From Spongiactinospora gelatinilytica (GTDB lineage Bacteria; Actinomycetota; Actinomycetes; Streptosporangiales; Streptosporangiaceae), in contig NZ_POUA01000023.1 in NCBI RefSeq assembly GCF_003236385.1, forward strand, positions 1-39,669: a DNA stretch of 39,669 nucleotides, given 5' to 3'. A model generated the notes under the pieces. The model was not told the DNA's origin and did not search any database. It saw only the letters and a program-made list of their open reading frames with translations. Both the position numbers and the translations under genes were made by a program. The first letter of the stretch is position 1, and each line of letters starts with the position of its first letter. This document shows positions 15,806 to 25,398 of the stretch, piece after piece.

Positions 15806-17100
15806 CAGGCGTTGGTGGGCAGCAGGTCGCCGCCGATGGGGACGGCCTTGTTGGCGGAGTTGTCCACGATCACCACGTCCCAGGGGAACCGCTCGCCCTT
15901 GCGCCACTGGCCGCCGACCGGGTGCTGGAGCGCGATGCCGGGCTGCGGGCCCGCGGTGAAGTCGAGGTCGCCGCTCATGCACCTGATCTTCATGCCGCGC
16001 AGCTTGGCGGCCACCTCGTCCCGGTCCTTGGGGTCGCTCGCCTCCTTGAACGCCTGGATGGCGATCTCGAACAGCGAGTACACCGAGCCGAGGGCCTGGG
16101 TCCACTGCTTGCCGGTCTCGGCGGCGAAGTCGTCGGCGAGCTGCTTGGCGGACTTGCCGTCCAGGACGGACTTGTAGGGGTGGGCCGGGCTCCACCAGAA
16201 GTCGGTGGCGATGTTGGCGGCGAGCCCGCCCAGCGCCTCGGCCTCGGAGGGGAACAGCATGACCTTGGCGACGGTGGCCAGCTTGGGCTTGAAACCCTGC
16301 TGGCGGGCCTGCTTCCAGAAGGTCTGGAAGTCCGGGGGGATCGGGGTGCAGGTGAACAGGTCGGCGCCGGACTCCTTGAAGGTGGCGATCTGCGCGGTGA
16401 AGTCGGTGGCGCCGTTCTGGTAGGCGCCGCCGTCCACCGGGGTGTAGCCGGACTTCTTCATCATCGGCCCGAGCCCCTGCCGGAAGGCGTTGGCGTCGGT
16501 GTCGTTGGGCCACAGCGCGGCCACGTTCTTGGAGGAGACGTCGGCGCGGTCCCACATCGGGAAGAAGCAGTCGGCGAACTCCTGCATGCCGAAGAAGAAC
16601 AGCGTCGTGTACTTGAAGCCCTCGCCCGGCTTGCCGCCCCGGCCGTGGAACCACGCCTCCCACGGGGCGATCGTGGTGACGTTCGGGATGCCGTTGGCCT
16701 CGCACTGGTCGGCCACCGGGTTGGTGGTGTCGGGCGTGGAGGACCCGACGATGAGGTCCACCTTGTCGCTGTTGATCAGTTGCCGGGTGACCTCGGTGGC
16801 GCGGTTGGGGTTGGACTGGGTGTCCTTGACGACGATCTCGATCCGCCGCTTGACGCCGCCCGCCGTGAAGCCGCCGCGCACCGCCTGCTGGATCTGCTTG
16901 ACCACGAAGTTGTCGGCGGTGGCGAATCCGGCCAGCGGCCCGGTCTGGGGGCTGACGTAGCCGATCTTGAGTACGTCCGACGACGAGCCGCCGGTGCCCT
17001 TCAGGCCGCCGCAGGCGCTCACCAGGGAGGCGCCGCCGAGGGCGGCCGCCCCGCTGAGGAAGGAACGGCGGCCCAGGCCGCCCGTGGGGATGTCGCGCAC
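15805..17100 (-). CDS. Tat-exported lipoprotein solute-binding protein (LivK/AmiC-like)
   Basis: 431 aa. The N-terminus has twin arginines at residues 11-12 (GRRSFLSG), a hydrophobic stretch and a lipobox ending LVSAC with C30, so the protein should fold in the cytosol, pass Tat and be lipid-anchored outside the membrane. The mature part is a type I periplasmic-binding fold: IGYVSPQTGPLAGFA, DLIVGSSTPDTTNPVADQCE, and ALWPNDTDAN. GTG at 17100 follows AAGGAG by 7 bases. It is the first gene of the operon; a 17-bp IclR-type site lies about 170 bases upstream. It recognises the substrate for LivHMGF. Confidence 0.92.
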   Translation of the reverse strand: MRDIPTGGLGRRSFLSGAAALGGASLVSACGGLKGTGGSSSDVLKIGYVSPQTGPLAGFATADNFVVKQIQQAVRGGFTAGGVKRRIEIVVKDTQSNPNRATEVTRQLINSDKVDLIVGSSTPDTTNPVADQCEANGIPNVTTIAPWEAWFHGRGGKPGEGFKYTTLFFFGMQEFADCFFPMWDRADVSSKNVAALWPNDTDANAFRQGLGPMMKKSGYTPVDGGAYQNGATDFTAQIATFKESGADLFTCTPIPPDFQTFWKQARQQGFKPKLATVAKVMLFPSEAEALGGLAANIATDFWWSPAHPYKSVLDGKSAKQLADDFAAETGKQWTQALGSVYSLFEIAIQAFKEASDPKDRDEVAAKLRGMKIRCMSGDLDFTAGPQPGIALQHPVGGQWRKGERFPWDVVIVDNSANKAVPIGGDLLPTNA

Positions 17101-17266
17101 GGCAAACTCCTTAGTCGACGGTGTTCGCGGGCATCGCTCGTCGCCGGGACACCGCGGTCGCTCTTCGAGGGCACAACTCGCTCGTCCACCCCCAGGGAAG
17201 ACCGGATCTCGGGTGGCGGGAAGTTGCCCTGACCGTATGGTCCGGCCAGCGCCAGAGCAACGGTGG

Positions 17267-17283
17267 GTTTCGATGAGTGAAAC
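17267..17283. promoter_or_regulatory. IclR-type operator upstream of the transporter operon
   Basis: The inverted repeat GTTTC-GATGAGT-GAAAC is 17 bp with perfect 5-bp arms. It matches in length and arms the site at 18168-18184 in the IclR/aldehyde dehydrogenase gap. It lies at the end of the iclR gene region, upstream of the solute-binding protein. A smaller palindrome GACC-GTAT-GGTC occurs at about 17231-17242. Confidence 0.55.
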
Positions 17284-17293
17284 GCGATTTGTG

Positions 17294-18145
17294 CTATTGG
17301 AACGACTGCTGGCCGCGCGGGCGGTAGCCGAGGCGCTTGGAGATCTCGGCGGCCGTGCGCCGCAACGGCGGCTCCAGCCGGGCGGCCAGCGCCTCCATGG
17401 TGGCCGGCGCGCTGGTCAGGTGGACCGCGACGTTGACCGCGGCGACGACCTCGCCCGCGCGGTCGCGGACCGGCGCGGCGAACGAGCGCAGGCCCGGGGC
17501 CAGCTCCTCGTCGTTGACCGCCACGGCGCTCTGGCGCACCTTGGCCAGGGCCGCGAGCAACTGCTCCCGGTTGGTGATCGTCTTGGGGCCGCGCCGGGCC
17601 AGGTCGGTGCGGTCGAGGATCTGCCGGAGCGCCGCCGGGTTCTTGTGCGCCAGCAAGACCTTGCCCATCGAGGTGCAGTAGGCGGGCAGCCGGGAGCCGA
17701 CGTGCAGGTTGAGGTCCATGGCCAGGGCGTTTCGCCGGCTGCTGCGCCTGCGGTCGACGTAGACGACGTCGGGGCCGTCGCACAGCGCCATGCTCACGGT
17801 GAAGCCGGTCTCATCGGCCAGGGCCTGGAGCAGCGGGCCGGCGACCCGGGTCAGCTCCATGGAGTCGATCGCCGCGAAGCCGAGGTCGACCACCCGCGGG
17901 CCGAGGAAGTACTTCCTGGTCTCCGGGTCCTGGCGGATGTACTCGAGCTTGGTCAGCGTGGCGACGTAGCGGTAGGTGGTGCTCTTGTTGAGCCCGACCG
18001 CCCGCGCGAGGTCGGCGATCCCGAGCACGGAGCGGTCGCCGCCGAAGGCCGACAGGATGCGCAGGCCGCGCTCCAGGGACACCGAGAAGGCGCTGGAGTC
18101 GCCCTTGGCACGGCCGCGGGGACGGGGAGGCTCGTCGTCGCTCAC
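17294..18145 (-). CDS. IclR-family transcriptional regulator
   Basis: 283 aa. The winged HTH is at about residues 22-85 (LERGLRILSAFG, LADLARAVGLNKSTTYRYVATL) and the IclR effector domain follows (RLPAYCTSMGKVLLA, then EELAPGLRSFAAPVRDRAGEVVAAVNVA). GTG at 18145. It stands between the Liv-amidase-dehydrogenase operon (same strand, downstream) and a divergent aldehyde dehydrogenase. Matching 17-bp operators precede both units. IclR proteins commonly sense aromatic acids or pathway intermediates, so it is the likely switch of the whole catabolic block. Confidence 0.92.
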   Translation of the reverse strand: MSDDEPPRPRGRAKGDSSAFSVSLERGLRILSAFGGDRSVLGIADLARAVGLNKSTTYRYVATLTKLEYIRQDPETRKYFLGPRVVDLGFAAIDSMELTRVAGPLLQALADETGFTVSMALCDGPDVVYVDRRRSSRRNALAMDLNLHVGSRLPAYCTSMGKVLLAHKNPAALRQILDRTDLARRGPKTITNREQLLAALAKVRQSAVAVNDEELAPGLRSFAAPVRDRAGEVVAAVNVAVHLTSAPATMEALAARLEPPLRRTAAEISKRLGYRPRGQQSFQ

Positions 18146-18167
18146 ATCGTCAGGATACGGTCTGTTG

Positions 18168-18184
18168 GTTTCAGATATTCAAAC
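18168..18184. promoter_or_regulatory. IclR-type operator between iclR and aldehyde dehydrogenase
   Basis: GTTTC-AGATATT-CAAAC is 17 bp. Its outer arms GTTTxA/TxAAAC are symmetric, and it shares GTTTC-N7-xAAAC with the site at 17267-17283. It sits 22 bases upstream of the IclR GTG in the divergent gap, where it could control both genes. Confidence 0.55.
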
Positions 18185-18270
18185 GCTTTTGACTGCCGTG
18201 CCGATCGCGTGAACGCTGCTGGCCGACACAGCCGTACGAGACGCCGACCCGAGCGAGGAGACCCGACCCG

Positions 18271-19761
<1,491 letters not shown>

Positions 19762-19771
19762 TGCATCGGGG

Positions 19772-20302
19772 TCAGCGGCTCCCGGTCATGCCCGAGACCC
19801 AGCGCCTGGACTCGGTGGGATAGCCGTCGTCGAAGATCAGCCAGGTCCTGGTGGAGCGGACCCCCCGCACGGCGTGGATGCGGGCCAGCACGACATCGCG
19901 CAGCGAGGCGTTGTCCGGCGTGCGGACCAGCATGACCAGGTCGAAGTCACCGCCGACGAAGGCCAGGTGCTCGATGTGCGGGACCTCGCGCAGCCGCGCC
20001 AGGACCGCCCGCCAGGCGTGCTGGTCGATGGTGACCAGCACGTACGCCCCGGTGCCGAGTCCGGCGCGGACCGGGTCCACCCTGGCCGTGAACCCGGTGA
20101 TCACGCCCTCGCCGAGCAGGCGTTCCAGCCGCGCGTAGGCGTTGGAACGCGACACGTTGACCCGTTCGGCGAGCGCGCGGATGGACAGCCGGCCGTCGGT
20201 CTGCAACTCGCGGATGATCGCCCTGTCGATGTCGTCCAGGACGGCCGCAGTTCGTCCTGCCGGAACCGGGGCAGGTGGGCCTGGGGTGTGCAACTGGTCC
20301 AT
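19772..20302 (-). CDS. Lrp/AsnC-family regulator (BkdR-like)
   Basis: 176 aa. The N-terminal HTH is at about residues 22-70 (LDDIDRAIIRELQTDGRLSIRAL, then ERVNVSRSNAYARLERLL) and the C-terminal RAM ligand domain follows (GAYVLVTIDQHAW, HIEHLAFVGGDFDLVMLVRTPD). RAM domains bind amino acids and drive oligomerisation. ATG 20302 has GGAG 6 bases upstream; an ATG at 20374 is possible. It is divergent from a 2-oxoacid dehydrogenase operon, the arrangement seen for BkdR-type regulators. It probably activates or represses that operon in response to an amino acid, possibly Phe or Val/Leu/Ile. Confidence 0.9.
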   Translation of the reverse strand: MDQLHTPGPPAPVPAGRTAAVLDDIDRAIIRELQTDGRLSIRALAERVNVSRSNAYARLERLLGEGVITGFTARVDPVRAGLGTGAYVLVTIDQHAWRAVLARLREVPHIEHLAFVGGDFDLVMLVRTPDNASLRDVVLARIHAVRGVRSTRTWLIFDDGYPTESRRWVSGMTGSR

Positions 20303-20317
20303 GAAAGCTCCGCTCGA

Positions 20318-20363
20318 CGGCCATATGTCCGTGCTTTCGGCCGAGTGTTGAGACTTATGGCCG
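20318..20363. promoter_or_regulatory. Candidate Lrp binding array
   Basis: CGGCCATA (20318-20325) and its exact inverse TATGGCCG (20356-20363) flank a central TTCGGCCGAG (20336-20345). The three GGCC cores are spaced about 20 bases, two helical turns, as expected for an oligomeric Lrp-type protein. The array is in the gap between the divergent regulator and the E1-alpha gene. Confidence 0.4.
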
Positions 20364-20410
20364 AACTGCTTCATATTCCTAACACTGATGTAGTGTGGAG
20401 GTGAAGTCAC

Positions 20411-21529
20411 ATGACGGGTCTCGCGCAAGCCCTGCTTCCCTCGGCGGAACCGGTGCGGTTCCTGACCGACGAGGGGGCCGTGGCCAAAGGCCGTCATCGG
20501 CACCCGGTCCCCGATCCCGGGCTGCTGCGCCGGGCGTATCGGGCGATGGTCGTCGGCCGCCGGTTCGACGCGCAGGCGACCGCGCTGACCAAGCAGGGAC
20601 GGCTGGCGGTATATCCGTCCAGCCACGGGCAGGAGGCGTGCCAGGTCGGCTCGGTCCTCGTCCTTTCCGAAGGCGACTGGTTCTTCCCCACCTACCGGGA
20701 GTCGGTCGCGCTGGTGACCCGGGGCATCGACCCGGTGGAGGTGCTGTCCCTGCTCCGCGGCGACGCGCACTGCGGGTACGACCCGGTGCGCCATCACGTG
20801 GCCCCGCAGTGCACCCCGCTGGCCACCCAGTCCGTGCACGCGGCCGGGCTCGCGTACGCCGAGCGGCGCGTGGGCACCGGGCGCGTCGCGCTGGTCTGCG
20901 TGGGCGACGGCGCGACCAGCGAGGGCGACTTCCACGAGGCGCTCAACTTCGCGGCGGTGTTCAAGGCGCCGGTGGTCTTCCTGGTGCAGAACAACCACTA
21001 CGCCATCTCGGTGCCGCTGGAGCGGCAGACCGCCGCCCCGTCGCTGGCGTACAAGGGCATCGGGTACGGCGTGCCGTCCGAGCGGGTGGACGGCAACGAC
21101 CCGGTCGCGGTGCTCGCCGTGCTCACCTCGGCCGTCGAGCACGCCCGTTCCGGTCAGGGCCCCTACCTGGTGGAGGCGCACACCTACCGGCTGGAATCGC
21201 ACACCAACGCCGACGACGCCTCCCGCTACCGCACCGACGACGAGGCCGAGAAGTGGAGGCGGCGCGACCCCATCGCCCGCCTGGCGCGGTACCTGCGGCG
21301 GCGCGGGCACCTCACCGACGCCGACACCGCCGCGTGGTCCGCCGAGGCCGAGGAACTGGCCGCCGACCTGCGGGCGCGGATGAACGCCGACCCCGAACTC
21401 GCCCCGCTCGGGATGTTCGACCATGTCTACAGCGCACCGACCCCGCAGCTCACCGAGCAGCGCGAGGTCCTGCGAGTCGAACTTTCGGCCGAGCGGGCCG
21501 CCGACGAGGCCGAGGAGGCACTGACATGA
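20411..21529 (+). CDS. pdhA: 2-oxoacid dehydrogenase E1 component, alpha subunit
   Basis: 372 aa, thiamine-diphosphate-dependent decarboxylase subunit. The ThDP motif begins GDGATSEGDFHEALNF (about 165-180) and closes with VQNNHYAIS. HGQEACQVG and YRESVAL are conserved, and the mobile loop HTNADDASRYR is as in branched-chain/pyruvate E1-alpha. GGAGGTGA precedes ATG at good spacing. First gene of the E1a-E1b-E2 operon; no E3 (lipoamide dehydrogenase) is nearby. Family members act on pyruvate, branched-chain 2-oxoacids or aryl-pyruvates. The Lrp regulator and adjacent paa operon make branched-chain or phenylpyruvate-like substrates more likely than pyruvate, so the symbol is a family label only. 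Confidence 0.9.
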   Translation: MTGLAQALLPSAEPVRFLTDEGAVAKGRHRHPVPDPGLLRRAYRAMVVGRRFDAQATALTKQGRLAVYPSSHGQEACQVGSVLVLSEGDWFFPTYRESVALVTRGIDPVEVLSLLRGDAHCGYDPVRHHVAPQCTPLATQSVHAAGLAYAERRVGTGRVALVCVGDGATSEGDFHEALNFAAVFKAPVVFLVQNNHYAISVPLERQTAAPSLAYKGIGYGVPSERVDGNDPVAVLAVLTSAVEHARSGQGPYLVEAHTYRLESHTNADDASRYRTDDEAEKWRRRDPIARLARYLRRRGHLTDADTAAWSAEAEELAADLRARMNADPELAPLGMFDHVYSAPTPQLTEQREVLRVELSAERAADEAEEALT

Positions 21530-22536
21530 TCACAATGGCCCAGGCGCTCAACGCGGCCCTCGGCGACGCCATGGCCGAAGACGAGCAGGTCGTGGTCTTC
21601 GGCGAGGACGTCGGCGCGCTCGGCGGGGTGTTCCGCATCACCGACGGGCTGACCGCGAAGTACGGCGAGGACCGCTGCTTCGACACGCCGCTCGCCGAGT
21701 CGGGGATCGTGGGGTTCGCCGTCGGCATGGCCATGGGCGGCTTCCGGCCCGTGGTGGAGATGCAGTTCGACGCGTTCGCCTACCCGGCCTTCGAGCAGAT
21801 CGCCTCGCACGTGGCCAAGACCCGCAACCGCACGCGCGGGCGGGTCGGCCTGCCGCTGGTCATCCGCATCCCCTACGGGGGCGGAATCGGCGGCGTGGAG
21901 CACCACTGCGACTCCAGCGAGGCCTACTACGCGCACACGCCCGGCCTGAAGGTCGTCACGCCCGCGACCGTCCAGGACGCGTACTCGCTGCTGCGCGAGG
22001 CGATCGACGATCCCGACCCGGTCGTCTTCATGGAACCCAAGAAGCTGTACTGGTCCAAGGCGGACATCGGGCGGCTCGCGCGCACCGAGCCGTTCGGGCG
22101 CGCCGCCGTCCGGCGGGCCGGGAGTGACGCCACGCTCATCGCGTACGGCCCGAGCGTCCCCGTCGCCCTGGAGACCGCCGAGGCCGCCACCCAGGAGGGC
22201 TGGGACCTGGAGGTGATCGACCTGCGCACGATCGTGCCGTTCGACGACGCGACCGTCACCGCGTCGGTCCGCCGTACGGGCCGTTGCGTGGTGGTGGGCG
22301 AGGCCGCAGGCTTCGCGGGCGTCGGCGCGGAGATCGCCGCCCGAGTGCAGGAGCGCTGTTTCCACAGCCTGGCCGCCCCGGTGCTGCGGGTCACCGGCTT
22401 CGACGTGCCCTATCCGCCTCCCATGCTGGAACACCACCACCTGCCGAGCGTCGATCGCATCCTGGACACCCTCGACCGGCTCCAGCGCGACGACCTGCCC
22501 GACACGCGGTTCCTGGCCCTGGGCGGCGCGGCGTGA
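21526..22536 (+). CDS. 2-oxoacid dehydrogenase E1 component, beta subunit
   Basis: 336 aa. The pyrimidine domain contains VVVFGEDVGALGGVFRIT (ThDP-activating Glu near residue 30), then CFDTPLAESGIVGFAVGMA and EMQFDAFAYPAFEQI. The transketolase C-terminal domain contains VIDLRTIVPFD and GEAAGFAGVGAEIAARV. ATG overlaps the E1-alpha TGA (ATGA). It forms the alpha2beta2 tetramer whose interface holds ThDP. The His-rich MLEHHHLPSVDRIL ending is usual. Confidence 0.92.
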   Translation: MITMAQALNAALGDAMAEDEQVVVFGEDVGALGGVFRITDGLTAKYGEDRCFDTPLAESGIVGFAVGMAMGGFRPVVEMQFDAFAYPAFEQIASHVAKTRNRTRGRVGLPLVIRIPYGGGIGGVEHHCDSSEAYYAHTPGLKVVTPATVQDAYSLLREAIDDPDPVVFMEPKKLYWSKADIGRLARTEPFGRAAVRRAGSDATLIAYGPSVPVALETAEAATQEGWDLEVIDLRTIVPFDDATVTASVRRTGRCVVVGEAAGFAGVGAEIAARVQERCFHSLAAPVLRVTGFDVPYPPPMLEHHHLPSVDRILDTLDRLQRDDLPDTRFLALGGAA

Positions 22537-23825
22537 GCGCGACGGTCTTCCGGCTGCCCGACCTGGGCGAGGGCCTCACCGAGGCCGAGATCCTGGAGTG
22601 GAAGGTGTCGGTCGGCGACACCGTGGCGATCGACCAGATCGTGGTGGAGGTGGAGACGGCCAAGGCCGCGGTGGACGTCCCGGTCCCGCTCGCGGGCACC
22701 GTGGCCGAGCTGTACGCCGAGGTGGGCAAGGTCGTGGCGGTGGGTTCGCCGCTCATCGCGGTGAGCGGGCCCGGCGAGGCGGCGGACGGCGAGCGGCCGG
22801 ACCCGGCGGCGGCCCGGTACCGCGAGGAGGAGCGGGCCGGGTCCGGCAACGTGCTGGTCGGGTACGGCACGAAGGAGGGCAGGCGGTCCCGCAGGCGCGC
22901 GGCCCGCAAGGCGCCGCCCACAGAGACCGGCACAGTGACCGCCCCAGAGACCGCCGTAGTGCAGGCGCGCGGCGAGGCCCCCCGGGTGATCTCGCCCGTG
23001 GTGCGCCGGCTGGCCAAGGAGGGCGGCGTCGACGTCGGCGCGCTCCCCGCGAGCGGCCCGGGCGGCGTGGTGCTGCGCCAGGACGTCGAGGCGGCCATCG
23101 CCGCCGGGCAGGCCCCCCGGCAGGACGACACCGATGTGGTACGCGTGCCCCTGACCGGGATACGGCGGACGATCGCCGACAAGATGTCCCGCAGCCGCCG
23201 GGAGATCCCGGACGCGACCACGTGGGTCGAGGCGGACGCCACCCCCCTGGTGCGGCTGAAGGAGGACATCCGGCGCGCCGACCCGGGCGCGGGCGTGGGC
23301 ATGCTGGCCCTGTTCGCCCGGATCTGCCTGGCCGGGCTGCGCCGCTTCCCCGAGCTCAACGCCACGGTGGACACCGAGCGGCAGGAGATCGTCAGGATGT
23401 CCCGGGTGCACCTGGGGTTCGCCGCGCAGACCGATCGGGGCCTGGTGGTGCCGGTCGTCCGCGACGCCCACCGGATGACGCTGGCCGAACTCGCCGCCGC
23501 GCTGCGCGAGCGCACCGACCGGGCGCGCGAGGGGCGGCCGGCCCCGGCCGACCTCACCGGGGGCACGTTCACGCTCAACAACTACGGGGTGTTCGGGGTG
23601 GACGGCTCCACGCCGATCATCAACCATCCCGAGGCGGCCATGCTGGGCGTCGGCCGGATCGCCGACAAGCCCTGGGCGTTCGAGGGCGAGGTCCGCCTGC
23701 GCAAGGTGGCTCAGCTCTCGCTCACCTTCGACCACCGGGTCTGCGACGGCGGCGTCGCGGGAGGCTTCCTGCGGTTCGTCGCCGACTGCGTGGAGCGGCC
23801 CGAGGTGCTGGTCACCCACCTGTGA
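22533..23825 (+). CDS. 2-oxoacid dehydrogenase E2 (dihydrolipoamide acyltransferase)
   Basis: 430 aa, three parts. The lipoyl domain is at about residues 3-78, with the lipoylated K44 in VEVETAKAAVDVP. The peripheral-subunit-binding domain is at about 148-184 (ISPVVRRLAKEGGVDVGAL). The catalytic CoA acyltransferase domain ends in FDHRVCDGG, the active-site His-Asp motif, and has GTFTLNNYGVFG. A single lipoyl domain is typical of branched-chain E2. GTG at 22533 overlaps the E1-beta TGA. It transfers the acyl group to CoA, giving an acyl-CoA; E3 must come from elsewhere in the genome. Confidence 0.93.
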   Translation: MSATVFRLPDLGEGLTEAEILEWKVSVGDTVAIDQIVVEVETAKAAVDVPVPLAGTVAELYAEVGKVVAVGSPLIAVSGPGEAADGERPDPAAARYREEERAGSGNVLVGYGTKEGRRSRRRAARKAPPTETGTVTAPETAVVQARGEAPRVISPVVRRLAKEGGVDVGALPASGPGGVVLRQDVEAAIAAGQAPRQDDTDVVRVPLTGIRRTIADKMSRSRREIPDATTWVEADATPLVRLKEDIRRADPGAGVGMLALFARICLAGLRRFPELNATVDTERQEIVRMSRVHLGFAAQTDRGLVVPVVRDAHRMTLAELAAALRERTDRAREGRPAPADLTGGTFTLNNYGVFGVDGSTPIINHPEAAMLGVGRIADKPWAFEGEVRLRKVAQLSLTFDHRVCDGGVAGGFLRFVADCVERPEVLVTHL

Positions 23826-23826
23826 C

Positions 23827-23854
23827 GGGTACGGCGGCGCGCGCCGCCGTACCC
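23827..23854. terminator. Bidirectional terminator, perfect 28-bp palindrome
   Basis: The arm GGGTACGGCGGCGC is followed immediately by its exact complement. It lies between the convergent stops of E2 (23825) and paaE (23862), so it can terminate both operons. No T-run. Confidence 0.75.
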
Positions 23855-23861
23855 TGCGGGG

Positions 23862-24914
23862 TCAGCCGTCGTAGTCCAGGGTGAGCTCGCCGGAGGCCGG
23901 GACGGCCTGGCAGGTGAGGACGAATCCGGCGGCCAGCTCTTCGGGTTCCAGCGCGAAGTTGCGCCGCATGTCCACCTCGCCGCTGACCAGCCGGGCCCGG
24001 CAGGTGCCGCAGACGCCGCTGCGGCACGCGTACGGCGCGTCGGGACGGACCCGCCGCGCGGCGTCCAGCAGCCGGGTCTCGCGCGTGGCGCGCAGCGTGG
24101 TGGCCCGGCCGTCCAGCACGATCGTCACCTCGCTGCCCTGCGCCTCCTCGGCCGGCTCCTCGTGCCGCCGCGGGGCGGGGGCCTCGTCCTCGACGTAGAA
24201 CAGCTCCTGGTGGACGCGCTCGCGCGGCACGCCGAGATCGGCGAGCACCCGGCGGGTCTCCATGACCAGGCCCAGCGGCCCGCACAGCCACCAGTGCCCC
24301 ACCTCGGCCACCGGGTACAGCCTGGGCAGCAGGCCGGCCAGGGCGGCGTGGTCGAGCCTGCCGCCGAGCCCGGCCTCCCTCGGCTCCCGCGACAGCACGT
24401 GCGCCACGTCGAACCGGTCCAGGTGGGCGTCCTTCAGGTCGGCCAGCTCGTCGGCGAACATCACCGTCTGGCCGCGGCGGTTGGCGTACAGCAGGGAGAC
24501 TCGCGCGCCGGGGTCGCGCAGGGCGGCCCCGGCGATGGACATGATCGGCGTGATGCCGGACCCGGCGGCGATCAGAACGTGGTGCTGCGGCCGGTCCAGG
24601 GGCGGGGTGAAGTTCCCGGAAGGCGGCAGCGCCTCGATGACGTCGCCGGGGCGGACCTCGTGTACCAGCCAGGAGGAGAACAGCCCGGAGGGCACCTCGC
24701 GCACCCCGATCCGCAGGGCCTCCCCGTCGGGGGCGCAGATCGAGTAGGAGCGGCGTTCCTCCCGGCCTTCGACCAGCCGCCGCAGGGTCAGGAACTGCCC
24801 GGGCGCGAAGGCGAACGCCCCGGACGCGGCCGCGGGGACGTCGAAGGTGATCGCGACGGCGTCGTCGCACAACCGCTCGACCTCCTGTACGGGCAGCGGG
24901 TGAAAGCGGCTCAC
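23862..24914 (-). CDS. paaE: Phenylacetyl-CoA epoxidase reductase subunit PaaE
   Basis: Passes electrons from NADPH to the PaaAC di-iron centre. 350 aa. The FAD-binding module has RRSYSICA, the NAD(P) module has AAGSGITPIMSI, and a C-terminal plant-type 2Fe-2S ferredoxin domain has CRSGVCGTCRA plus the later Cys in VLTCQAV (C-x4-C-x2-C-xn-C complete). GTG at 24914, 4 bases after the paaD stop. Last gene of paaZABCDE and convergent with E2. Confidence 0.95.
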   Translation of the reverse strand: MSRFHPLPVQEVERLCDDAVAITFDVPAAASGAFAFAPGQFLTLRRLVEGREERRSYSICAPDGEALRIGVREVPSGLFSSWLVHEVRPGDVIEALPPSGNFTPPLDRPQHHVLIAAGSGITPIMSIAGAALRDPGARVSLLYANRRGQTVMFADELADLKDAHLDRFDVAHVLSREPREAGLGGRLDHAALAGLLPRLYPVAEVGHWWLCGPLGLVMETRRVLADLGVPRERVHQELFYVEDEAPAPRRHEEPAEEAQGSEVTIVLDGRATTLRATRETRLLDAARRVRPDAPYACRSGVCGTCRARLVSGEVDMRRNFALEPEELAAGFVLTCQAVPASGELTLDYDG

Positions 24915-24918
24915 GGCT

Positions 24919-25398
24919 TCAGATCTCCTTGACGCGTTCGAACGGTTCGAGGCAGCGGCGGCAGCGGTGCAGCGCCTTGCAGGCGGTGGAGCCGAACGGC
25001 GACAGCTCGACGGTGTCGGCCGAGTCGCAGCGCGGGCAGCGCACCACCCGCCTGATCGGCCCCAGATCGACCGCCCCCGGGCGGGGGGCCGCACCGGGGG
25101 GCGCTATCCCGGCCGCGCGCAGCTTCTCCCGGCCCGCCGCGGAGATCCAGTCGGTGGTCCACGGCGGGTCCAGTACCGTGCGCACCTCGACCCTGGGGTA
25201 GCCCTCCTCGCGCAGCCGGGCGCGCAAATCCTCCCGCATCGCCTCGATCGCGGGGCAGCCGGTGTAGGTGGGCGTGATGGACACCACCACCACGCCCTCC
25301 GTCTCGCGCACGTCGCGCAGCACGCCCAGCTCGGCCAGGGTCAGCACGGGCAGTTCGGGGTCCATCACGGTCTCCGCGGCCTGCCTGGCGGTCACCAT
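24919..25398 (-). CDS. paaD: Phenylacetyl-CoA epoxidase accessory protein PaaD
   Basis: 159 aa. An N-terminal MIP18/DUF59 domain (VMDPELPVLTLAELGVLRDV, then TPTYTGCPAIEAMREDL) is followed by a C-terminal zinc-ribbon-like part with two Cys pairs (CPRCDSADT, then CRRCLEPF). In the family it is thought to help maturation of the metal or Fe-S centres of the epoxidase. ATG 25398 overlaps the paaC 3' end by 7 bases. Confidence 0.94.
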   Translation of the reverse strand: MVTARQAAETVMDPELPVLTLAELGVLRDVRETEGVVVVSITPTYTGCPAIEAMREDLRARLREEGYPRVEVRTVLDPPWTTDWISAAGREKLRAAGIAPPGAAPRPGAVDLGPIRRVVRCPRCDSADTVELSPFGSTACKALHRCRRCLEPFERVKEI

